Assembly: GCA_041498295.1 (NCBI GenBank)
Contig: JBGQIB010000194.1
Coordinates: 1-6,955, forward strand
Length of the DNA: 6,955 nucleotides
Reading direction: 5' to 3'
DNA from: VGRW01 sp041498295
GTDB taxonomy: Bacteria; Myxococcota_A; UBA9160; SZUA-336
Made by a program: the position numbers and the translations under genes. Below, in pieces: positions 1 through 6,091 of the stretch. Numbering within the stretch: the stretch's first letter is position 1; the number at the start of each line of letters is the position of its first letter. The notes under the pieces were generated by a model. That model made no database searches. It saw only the letters and a program-made list of their open reading frames with translations, and was not told the origin of the DNA.

Positions 1-1
1 C

Positions 2-2212
2 CTCGTCGAGCGCGGCGAGCGCCTGGCGTTCGCGCACGCCTTGGTGCGTCAGGTCGCCTACGACCAGCTGCCGACGGCGCGGCGGCACGAGCTGCACAAG
101 CGCGTTGCCGAGGAGCTCCGAGGTCTCGACTCCGGACGCGATCGCACGCTCGAGATCGCGCACCACCTGCTCGAGTGCGGCGAGGAAGGCGACGCCGCGA
201 CGCTCGAGTATCTCTGGGCCGCGGGTCTGCAGGCACATCGCGCCGCTGACTGGCGCAGCGCGATCCGCTGCTTCGAGGCCGCGATCGCGCTCGGGCGCAG
301 GCTGGCTGCTCCCGCGGCTCAGCTCGGTTGGCTCGCGTACTGGGGGGGCTGCTCGCATCGCGACGACTACGACGCGCCGCGCGCGGTCGAGCTGCTGCGC
401 GAGGCGGCCGCGATCGGGAAGTCCGAGGGCGACGTCGAGCTCTGGGCGCGCTCGATCCGCGATGAGGCGCTGCACCGCCTGCATACGTCTTCCGCGGCGA
501 TCCGCCAGCACCTCGATACGAGCGCGCTCGACGCGGCGCTCGGCGCGGTCGACGCGACGCGCGCGGAGCTGCGCATCTCGCTGCTGTGCGCGTCGTGCAC
601 GCTGCGCATGATGACGCTCGACTCCGACGCGGGGCTCGCGCTTGGCGAGGAGGCGGTGCGTCTTGCGAGCCTGCCGAGCGGCGCCGCGCAGCGTGCGAAC
701 GCGGAGAGCACGCTCGGCATGGCCCTGCTCGGGATCGGCGCGGCGACGCGCGCGTCCGAGCACCTGGACCGCGCGCGCCGCGCGGCGGCGGAATGCGAAG
801 ATCCCGAGCTCGAAGCGTACTCGCTCGCGCGCCTCGCGCTCGTGCTCTGGATGCTCGGCCGCACCGATGCTGCGGAGCTCGCGGCCGAGCAAGCAGGGCG
901 CGGCTTCGATGCGCTGCGGCACCGGCGCGGGCAGTGTCTGGTCGCGGCCATCCGAGCCGCGCTCGCGGTCGTGCACGGCGACTTCCAGACGGCCGAGCGT
1001 CTCGGTCTCGCGTGCGAGCAGCTCTATCAGCAGTCGGAGTACTACTTCGCGCTGCTGATTCTGTATCCGGCGCTGTTCGAGGCGCGCAGTGCCGTCGGGG
1101 ACCTCGAGTCGGCGAATGCGCTGCTCGAGACCTGGCGGGGCACCGGTCAGGGCGGGCGCGTCGTGAGTCGCCTGATGTCGCTCGTGCGCCGGGGTCGCCT
1201 CGACGAGGCGCGCGAGCTGCTCGCGCGCGACCCGCGCGTCCTGGCTGCGGCGCGCGTGCCGTCGATGATGACGGCCGGGAACATCGCCTCGCTCGCCGAG
1301 TGCGCCGTGGCGCTCGGCGACGCCAAGCTCGCGCGGGCGCTGGAGGACGCGATCGCGAGCTTGCGCGATCCCGACGTGGTGTTGTCGTCGGGCTCACTTC
1401 GCACTCTCCCCTGGGCGCGCGGCGCGATCGCTGAGCTGCTCGGGCGCGGCGACGAGGCGAAGCGCCAGTTCGAGCGCGCCCTCGACGTAGCGGCGCGCGC
1501 GGGCGCTCTGTCGGAAGTCGGGCGCGCGCATCTCGAGCTCGGGCGGCTGGCGTGCGCCGATCCAGGTCAGATGAGCGACGCCGCGCCGCACCTGCGCGCC
1601 GCGCGCGACGTGTTCGAGCCGCTCGGAATGCCCGCCGAGCTCGCCGCGTGCAACGTGCAGCTCGAACTCCTGCCCCCCGAGCTCGCCGTATCCGGAGCGA
1701 GCCCGTCGAGGGTGCTGCTCATGACCGACATGGTGAGCTCGACGGAGATCTCGCTCGCGTCCGGCGACGCGACCTTCCTCGCGCTCGTCGACGCGGAGCG
1801 CGCGATCGTGCGGCGCCATCTGCGCGCGCGCGGCGGCGTCGAGGTCGACACGACGGGCGACGGTGTCTTCGCCTGGTTCAAGGGCGCTGCCGAGGCGATC
1901 CGCTGCGCGCTCGACATCCAGGCCGAGCTCGCGAGCGCGGTCGCCGCCCCCGGCCGGCCACACCTCGCCCTCCACACGGGCCTGTGTCCGGGCCGGCCGC
2001 TCGAGCGCGCGGGCCGTCTGTACGGGTCCGCAGTCAGTCTCTGCGAGCGGCTCTGCAAAGCTTCTTCTCCGGGTACGGTGGTCGTGTCGAGTGAGTTGCT
2101 CGCCGACCTGCCGCCGGAGATCGCGAGTGAGCGCCTCGGCGAGCTCCGACTCAAGGGCTTTCCGGATCCCATCGAGGCGCACACGGTCCGGCTCGTTCAC
2201 TCACTACATTAG
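2..2212 (+). CDS. ATPase-TPR protein with C-terminal class III cyclase homology domain (5' end missing)
   Basis: The reading frame is open to the left edge, so the start lies outside; the TTG at 41 is internal. The first residues (RLAFAHALVRQVAYDQLP, then a RRHELHKRVAEEL helix) match the end of the AAA/STAND ATPase module found in large bacterial cyclase and regulator proteins. Bases 180-1690 encode Ala/Leu/Arg-rich paired helices of TPR type, for example around DWRSAIRCFEAAI, normally a protein-binding scaffold. From about 1706 to 2200 there is a class III nucleotide cyclase homology domain. The metal-binding Asp residues are present in LMTDMVSSTE (Asp at 1727) and TTGDGVF (Asp at 1859). The Lys that reads the base is Asp (1847), its partner Asp is Arg (2015), and the transition-state Asn is Ser (2036), while the Arg at 2048 is kept. 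The domain may therefore be inactive, altered in specificity, or a nucleotide sensor. The family assignment is confident; cyclase activity is not. No transmembrane segment is visible, so it is probably cytoplasmic. Confidence 0.9.
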   Translation, partial: LVERGERLAFAHALVRQVAYDQLPTARRHELHKRVAEELRGLDSGRDRTLEIAHHLLECGEEGDAATLEYLWAAGLQAHRAADWRSAIRCFEAAIALGRRLAAPAAQLGWLAYWGGCSHRDDYDAPRAVELLREAAAIGKSEGDVELWARSIRDEALHRLHTSSAAIRQHLDTSALDAALGAVDATRAELRISLLCASCTLRMMTLDSDAGLALGEEAVRLASLPSGAAQRANAESTLGMALLGIGAATRASEHLDRARRAAAECEDPELEAYSLARLALVLWMLGRTDAAELAAEQAGRGFDALRHRRGQCLVAAIRAALAVVHGDFQTAERLGLACEQLYQQSEYYFALLILYPALFEARSAVGDLESANALLETWRGTGQGGRVVSRLMSLVRRGRLDEARELLARDPRVLAAARVPSMMTAGNIASLAECAVALGDAKLARALEDAIASLRDPDVVLSSGSLRTLPWARGAIAELLGRGDEAKRQFERALDVAARAGALSEVGRAHLELGRLACADPGQMSDAAPHLRAARDVFEPLGMPAELAACNVQLELLPPELAVSGASPSRVLLMTDMVSSTEISLASGDATFLALVDAERAIVRRHLRARGGVEVDTTGDGVFAWFKGAAEAIRCALDIQAELASAVAAPGRPHLALHTGLCPGRPLERAGRLYGSAVSLCERLCKASSPGTVVVSSELLADLPPEIASERLGELRLKGFPDPIEAHTVRLVHSLH

Positions 2213-2215
2213 GAG
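2211..2215 (+). promoter_or_regulatory. Ribosome binding site overlapping the upstream stop codon
   Basis: AGGAG begins inside the TAG stop of the cyclase-domain gene (2210-2212) and stands 6 bases before the ATG at 2222. This fixes the start of the downstream gene and makes translational coupling of the two genes likely. Confidence 0.8.
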
Positions 2216-2221
2216 ATCGCG

Positions 2222-2986
2222 ATGCCTCACCCGGTAATCCAACTCGCGAAGGGTCCTGTCTGGATTCTATTCGAGCGCATGTTCTCGACCCGCGACCTGG
2301 CGCAGCGTCTGCAAAACAAGCTCGACACCCTGGAGAGCCTGCACGCGACGGAGCGCTTCACCGACTTCCGCGCCAATGGCTCGATGGCGTCCAATGAGGC
2401 CGAGGCCCTGAGGGAGCACATCAACAGCGACTGGTTCGGCCTGAGTCGCGGGGCCAATGGTCGATTGCGCGCGGCGACCGCGCCCGACCCGACGCGGCTC
2501 GAGACACTGACGGCGACGGGGAGCTGGCGCGGCTGGCACGGGGACGCGGAGGCGATCTCGCGCGAGGCGGTGATTCGCGCGCTCGAGATCTCGCTCGGCG
2601 TGAACCACTTGGCGTGGACCGGCAAGCGCAGCGAAGCTCTGCGCGAGTACGGCATCGCCCGCGGCACGCCCCCGATGCGCAACTGGCCGATTGAGTTCTG
2701 GTGCGCGAGCCCGCTCCCCGATTTTCAGGCGGCCGTCTCCTGGCGAGACGCCTCGGCGGAGGGCCGAGTGACGCTGACCTGGCTCGTGCCGAGCTCTGGC
2801 CAGGCGTACGTCTCGGATCTGACGCAGGCCGGAGAAGCGTTCGAGCTGAACCCGAGCGCGGCTCGCGAGCGCTACGGCCAATGGATCATCGGCCAGGAGC
2901 GCACGCGCCCCGCGCTGACGCTCGGCGCCGACGAGGTCCTGCGAGTCTCGCTCGGTGCCGTGACGGTGATCTCGCCGCGGCAGTAG
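2222..2986 (+). CDS. Hypothetical protein, 254 residues, Trp-rich, coupled to the cyclase-domain gene
   Basis: I do not recognise this protein. It begins at an ATG with a well-placed AGGAG only 9 bases after the upstream stop, so it is the second gene of an operon with the cyclase-domain protein. It has no signal peptide and no clear membrane segment; the N-terminal PVWILF stretch (13-18) is too short. Residues 22-65 are predicted mainly helical, with many charged residues. Residues 100-175 are rich in Trp (GSWRGWHGD at 100-108, LAWTGKR at 130-136, NWPIEFWCASPLPDF at 154-168, VSWR at 172-175). Residues 182-250 look like alternating beta strands (RVTLTWLVPSSG, LRVSLGAVTVI). A soluble alpha plus beta protein seems likely. 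The operon position suggests a partner, effector or regulator of the cyclase-like protein, which is inference only. It is followed directly by a terminator, so it is probably the last gene of its unit. Confidence 0.85.
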   Translation: MPHPVIQLAKGPVWILFERMFSTRDLAQRLQNKLDTLESLHATERFTDFRANGSMASNEAEALREHINSDWFGLSRGANGRLRAATAPDPTRLETLTATGSWRGWHGDAEAISREAVIRALEISLGVNHLAWTGKRSEALREYGIARGTPPMRNWPIEFWCASPLPDFQAAVSWRDASAEGRVTLTWLVPSSGQAYVSDLTQAGEAFELNPSAARERYGQWIIGQERTRPALTLGADEVLRVSLGAVTVISPRQ

Positions 2987-2987
2987 G

Positions 2988-3026
2988 CAAACCCCTCGGA
3001 GTCGCATTCGGATTCCGAGGGGTTTG
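2988..3026. terminator. Strong intrinsic terminator shared by convergent genes
   Basis: A 13-bp perfect inverted repeat (CAAACCCCTCGGA at 2988-3000, TCCGAGGGGTTTG at 3014-3026) extends by three more pairs, one of them G-U, around a 7-base loop (3004-3010). The arms carry AAA on the left and TTT on the right, so transcripts of either strand end the stem in U residues. On the plus strand TCTTC follows. It starts one base after the stop codon of the 254-residue gene and lies 27 bases past the stop of the convergent minus-strand gene. It is most effective for the plus strand and plausibly bidirectional. Confidence 0.85.
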
Positions 3027-3052
3027 TCTTCGCCGCTTACGACATAGGGAAG

Positions 3053-3919
3053 TCAGTCAGCAGGCTGTGGCTCGCCGTAGATGAAGTCATCCATCATGAC
3101 GACGTCCTGCTTGCGCTCGTCATCCGGCCCGGGAGCGACGTTGCCGGCCGTGATCCGCACCCGCGCGATGCGCGGATCGTCGAAGACGACGCCGAAGAAG
3201 GAGAGACTCCCGTCGCCCGGCGAGGCCGGGACAACGCTGCTGAACAGCAGCCTGTCGTGGTGGTGGTTGTCGGCGGCGCCGAAGTACTCGATCAGCGAGC
3301 TGACCCGACGGCGACCGCGCTTGTCCGCCGGCCCGCCTGCACCCGGCCGGTCAACGTCCGTGAAAACGGCGCCGAAGCCAGTGATCGTCGCTGGAACGCT
3401 GCCGTTGGTGCCGGGCACGAAGAAGAAGGCCTCGGTGACGTTGCTGCCCACCGGGGTGAAGAGGCGCAAAGGGCTGAAGGTGCTGAAGATCGTGCCGTAG
3501 GTGGGATTGTCGAAGAGCACCGCCAGACCCCCTTGTGCCCCGCCTGCTGGAGGAGCCTGTGAGAGGCCCGTCCCTGGGGTCGTGAACTGGCCGCCGCGGG
3601 TGTCGAGGAACACGTTGAAGGGAGTCACTGGGGCGGTAGTGGTGTCGTTCGCGCCGCCGCCGTCCCAGTTGATCTCGCGTCGGCCGGTCGCGAGCGCGCC
3701 GGGTGCATTGCCGTTATTGGGGCTTCCGAGAGCAGCGCGGAACGCATCGACCGTGCCCTGAATCGAGGCGGCACTCGGCCCGGCTGCCTGAAATACGATC
3801 GGCGGGACGAAGTCCTTTTGGGGGTTGTCCCCGGCGTGCGCCGGGCGAAGCGAGAGGCCCGCGATGACCATCGCGAAGCCGAGGGTGAGTGAAGGCGTCA
3901 GGAGAAGGGATCTCTTCAT
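3053..3919 (-). CDS. Exported protein of an uncharacterised family with GRREINWDG motif
   Basis: The 288-residue product starts with a clear Sec signal peptide: MKRS, a hydrophobic core (5-24), then RPAHA before Gly30, giving a likely signal peptidase I cut after Ala29. The mature part is rich in Gly, Pro, Asn and Thr, with short beta strands and almost no helix apart from SIQGTVDAFRAALG (52-65). Recognisable blocks are GRREINWDG (79-87), TRGGQFTTPGTG (107-118), FSPLRLFTPVGSNVTEAFFFVPG (148-170), GFGAVFTDVD (181-190), SLSFFGVVFDD (238-248) and DDFIYGEP (277-284). From memory these recur together in secreted bacterial hypothetical proteins, some with a PEP-CTERM anchor. I see no such anchor here, so the protein should be periplasmic or released. 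A secreted beta-sandwich is the best structural guess; the function is unknown. The ATG at 3919 is chosen for its good ribosome binding site and the signal peptide. A CRP-type site lies about 96 bases upstream. Confidence 0.88.
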   Translation of the reverse strand: MKRSLLLTPSLTLGFAMVIAGLSLRPAHAGDNPQKDFVPPIVFQAAGPSAASIQGTVDAFRAALGSPNNGNAPGALATGRREINWDGGGANDTTTAPVTPFNVFLDTRGGQFTTPGTGLSQAPPAGGAQGGLAVLFDNPTYGTIFSTFSPLRLFTPVGSNVTEAFFFVPGTNGSVPATITGFGAVFTDVDRPGAGGPADKRGRRRVSSLIEYFGAADNHHHDRLLFSSVVPASPGDGSLSFFGVVFDDPRIARVRITAGNVAPGPDDERKQDVVMMDDFIYGEPQPAD

Positions 3920-3928
3920 GGCGACATG

Positions 3929-3936
3929 CTCCTTTT
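3929..3936 (-). promoter_or_regulatory. Ribosome binding site of the exported-protein gene
   Basis: The minus strand reads AAAAGGAG here, 9 bases before the ATG at 3919. It is the best Shine-Dalgarno match in the window and decides this start over longer minus-strand frames in the region. Confidence 0.85.
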
Positions 3937-3984
3937 CTGTTCGTTGTATGTCGGCCCATGGCGAGTGAGTACCTCCTCAGCAGC

Positions 3985-4010
3985 GACCTCACTGTTAGAG
4001 ACGTCACTGT
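3985..4010. repeat. Pair of 11-base direct repeats in the exported-gene leader
   Basis: On the plus strand GACCTCACTGT (3985-3995) and GACGTCACTGT (4000-4010) match at 10 of 11 positions with a period of 15 bases. The second copy runs into the CRP-type palindrome by three bases. The repeats lie only in this regulatory gap. They could be tandem half-sites for a second regulator, but no known operator is recognised. Confidence 0.5.
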
Positions 4011-4023
4011 GAGCGGCTTCACA
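4008..4023. promoter_or_regulatory. Perfect CRP-type operator (TGTGA-N6-TCACA)
   Basis: TGTGAGCGGCTTCACA has both pentameric half-sites of the CRP/Vfr consensus exact, with the standard 6-base spacer. By my reading it is the only such match in the window. It lies in the 151-base gap between the phosphotransferase stop and the exported-protein start, with its centre about 96 bases upstream of the ATG at 3919. That is a position from which CRP can activate a promoter with a short leader. No strong core promoter is visible. A weak -10 candidate reads TACAAC on the minus strand (3943-3948), without a good -35 element, as is common at activator-dependent promoters. It could instead bind another CRP/FNR family member. 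As RNA it would form only a 5-bp stem without a U tract, so a terminator is less likely. Confidence 0.6.
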
Positions 4024-4070
4024 TCGCACTTCCGTACCGGAGTCCTCCAGCACGCAGCCGTCGAGCCGGT

Positions 4071-6077
4071 CTACTGGTGAGTGACTCGCGACTCGCTGGC
4101 GGGCCAGGCGCTGCCGCTCTCGGCGCGCCACCACCCGAGTCCATGCAGCTCGCGATACTTCCGCGCGAGATCCTTCGTGGGTACGGCGGAAGCCGAACCG
4201 CCTTGCAGATCTTCGACGTGAGTCGGTCTGCGAACGTCGAACACGAAGTCCGGCGTGATGACGGTGTCGTTCCCGTAGCCGACTTGCGGCTCCGCGGGAT
4301 CGAGCAGGTCGCGCCCGAACGCGTGATAGGTGAAGCCCTCGGGAGCGACGAGATCGACGAGCGTAGGCACGATGTCGACGTGGGATCCGGCCAGGGCCCC
4401 GGGTCGTCGCACGCGCGCGAGAGTGTCTCGTCCGTAGAGAACGAACGGCACGGACGAGGACTCGAACAGCGTCGGCCGTGGGTTGACGGACTCTTCGCGC
4501 GAGTAGTGATCGCCGGTCATCGCGAACAGTGGGTGACTGAGCTTGCGCTCCGCGTCGCGGACGAAGTCACCGAGACTCTTGTCGGAGTACCACAGGTGAC
4601 CCAGGATGCGGAGCTGCTGGGTGGAGAGCCCGCGGCAGAGCGGGTTCGTGCGCAATGTCTCGATGTCGAAGCCGCTGGCTTCGAGGTCGACGCTGAAGGG
4701 CGGGTGGTAGGACGTGCTCATGATCACGTCGAACGTCGGCTGCGCGCCGGTGCGGTCGAGAATGAAGCGGAACAGCGCGTCGTCGTCGACGCCCCACTCG
4801 TTCCCGCTGAGCTGCGCGCTCATCTGATCGCCGCCGTAGACTTCGTCGAAGCCCTGCTCGCGCGCGAAGTCACCGATCCGCTGCCAGCTCAGATAGCCGC
4901 CGTAGAAGAAGCGCGTGCGATAACCCAGTCGCCGGAAGATGCCGGGCGCGGAGGTCGGCACTCCGGACCGGACCACCGGCAGATAGTTCACGAACAGCCC
5001 CGCGGACGGCAGACCCGTGATGATCGCGCCGAGGCTCTTGATCGTGCCGCTGCCCGCGGAGACGAACGCCCAGGCTTGGATCCCGTCGCGCGCCAGCGCG
5101 GACAGGCGGTCGGTCAGATGGAGCGAGGCGAACTTCGGCTGCATCGACCAGGAGTCATAGCTCTCCATCACCACGACGAAGACGTGATCCGCGCGCGGCT
5201 CGACTCCGCCCGAAGCAGAGCGCTCGAGGCTCGCGTCGAGATCCGCGGCATCGCTCCGGGCCGGAAAGAGCGCGCGCGCCGCCGACTTCACGTCGCCGTC
5301 GGGAAGAAAGGAGCGGATCCCTGCCGACGTCTCCAGCGAGAGGTGCTCCCGGATCGCGGCGTACAGGGCGAAGAAGGGATTCGGTACGAGCTTGTTGAGC
5401 AGCACGTCTCCGGTCGTCGCGATGTCCTTCTCCTGCAGCGGACGGCGGCCCACGGAGCCGCGCAGCCCGAAGCCCACGAGCGTCACGACGAGCACGAAGA
5501 CGAGCGCGCGCGGCCAGCCGCGATCGAGCCAGTGCGGAACCGGAAGGCGCTCTGCGGCGGCGCGAGTCAGTCGGCTCACGCTCCAGACGGCCACGAGCGC
5601 GCCAGTCAGGCACAGCGCCACGAGTGACACCACGGGATACGTCTTCCAGATCGTCGTGAAGATCGCGCGCCGGTCGTCGTAGACCAGGCCGAAGATCCAG
5701 TAGTTGAACTGATCGTCGTACTCCGCGAAGTATGCGGCGTCCGTCACGAATGCGAGCGCACACACGGCGAGCACGACCGGAGTCAGCGCGCGGCGAATGC
5801 GTTCGGGCCAGCGGCCCAGCGGAACGACGAGCGAGAGCAAGGTCGGCAGCAAGGTCAGCAGCAGCGCATACGTCGCGACCGAGACGTCGAAGCGGAGGCC
5901 GTTGCTGAAGCAGCGAGAGAACGCCTCGGATCCCGCCTGCGGCGAGAGCTTCGCGCGAAACCACCAGATCAGGAATGCGCGAAAGGCCGAGAGTGAGACG
6001 ACCAACGCGAGCCAGAGAACTGCGTTTCCCGCGAGCTCGGGCCAGGGGAACCTGCGCTCCGTTCGGGTACCAGACAC
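4071..6077 (-). CDS. MdoB/LtaS-family phosphoglycerol-transferase-like membrane enzyme
   Basis: The 668-residue product has the layout of lipoteichoic acid synthase and of OpgB/MdoB: about five N-terminal membrane helices (roughly 17-38, 64-86, 98-115, 148-168, 189-207), a linker, and an extracytoplasmic sulfatase-fold domain (about 296-590). Active-site residues can be placed by comparison with LtaS: metal ligand Glu305 in VVVMESYDSW, candidate nucleophile Thr345 in GSGTIKSLG, Trp398 and Arg400 in GGYLSWQR, His458 in TSYHPPF, and Asp523-His524 in MTGDHYSRE. SHVDIVPTLVDL (565-576) is typical of the sulfatase C-terminal part. The catalytic set looks intact. Family members transfer phosphoglycerol, or sometimes phosphoethanolamine, from lipids to envelope glycans or polymers; the acceptor here is unknown. 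The start is GTG at 6077, with AGGA 10 bases upstream. It follows the jelly-roll gene after 12 bases, so the two are probably co-transcribed and coupled. Confidence 0.92.
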   Translation of the reverse strand: MSGTRTERRFPWPELAGNAVLWLALVVSLSAFRAFLIWWFRAKLSPQAGSEAFSRCFSNGLRFDVSVATYALLLTLLPTLLSLVVPLGRWPERIRRALTPVVLAVCALAFVTDAAYFAEYDDQFNYWIFGLVYDDRRAIFTTIWKTYPVVSLVALCLTGALVAVWSVSRLTRAAAERLPVPHWLDRGWPRALVFVLVVTLVGFGLRGSVGRRPLQEKDIATTGDVLLNKLVPNPFFALYAAIREHLSLETSAGIRSFLPDGDVKSAARALFPARSDAADLDASLERSASGGVEPRADHVFVVVMESYDSWSMQPKFASLHLTDRLSALARDGIQAWAFVSAGSGTIKSLGAIITGLPSAGLFVNYLPVVRSGVPTSAPGIFRRLGYRTRFFYGGYLSWQRIGDFAREQGFDEVYGGDQMSAQLSGNEWGVDDDALFRFILDRTGAQPTFDVIMSTSYHPPFSVDLEASGFDIETLRTNPLCRGLSTQQLRILGHLWYSDKSLGDFVRDAERKLSHPLFAMTGDHYSREESVNPRPTLFESSSVPFVLYGRDTLARVRRPGALAGSHVDIVPTLVDLVAPEGFTYHAFGRDLLDPAEPQVGYGNDTVITPDFVFDVRRPTHVEDLQGGSASAVPTKDLARKYRELHGLGWWRAESGSAWPASESRVTHQ

Positions 6078-6087
6078 TCGCCGCAGA

Positions 6088-6091
6088 TCCT
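6088..6091 (-). promoter_or_regulatory. Ribosome binding site deciding the GTG start of the phosphotransferase gene
   Basis: The minus strand reads AGGA, overlapping the TAG stop (6092-6090) of the upstream gene, with 10 bases to the GTG at 6077. No better start codon with a ribosome binding site is seen nearby, so a GTG start with translational coupling is the best reading. Confidence 0.55.

Noticed and set aside
1952..1998. Two copies of GGCCGGCC 39 bases apart inside the cyclase domain
   Set aside because: Palindromic GC octamers are common in coding DNA of this composition, and the flanks do not match, so no repeat element is implied.
1394..2200. Minus-strand open frame of 268 codons under the cyclase domain
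   Set aside because: It is antisense to a recognisable cyclase domain, has an Arg/Glu/Ala-rich composition and shows no motif.
2267..3007. Minus-strand open frame of 246 codons under the 254-residue gene
   Set aside because: It would begin inside the terminator hairpin, is Arg-rich and has no ribosome binding site. The plus-strand frame has a clear start, coupling and terminator.
3714..4022. Minus-strand frame of 102 codons starting upstream of the exported-protein gene
   Set aside because: It overlaps the signal-peptide gene in another frame. The strong ribosome binding site and the signal peptide support the ATG at 3919 instead.
3889..4080. Plus-strand frame of 63 codons across the regulatory gap
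   Set aside because: It overlaps the start of the exported-protein gene and the CRP-type site, has no ribosome binding site and shows no recognisable features.
4077..5627. Long plus-strand open frame of 516 codons opposite the phosphotransferase gene
   Set aside because: It is fully antisense to a gene with intact family motifs. Its product is rich in Arg, Glu, Val and Ala without domain features, as expected from GC-rich shadow frames, and it has no convincing ribosome binding site.
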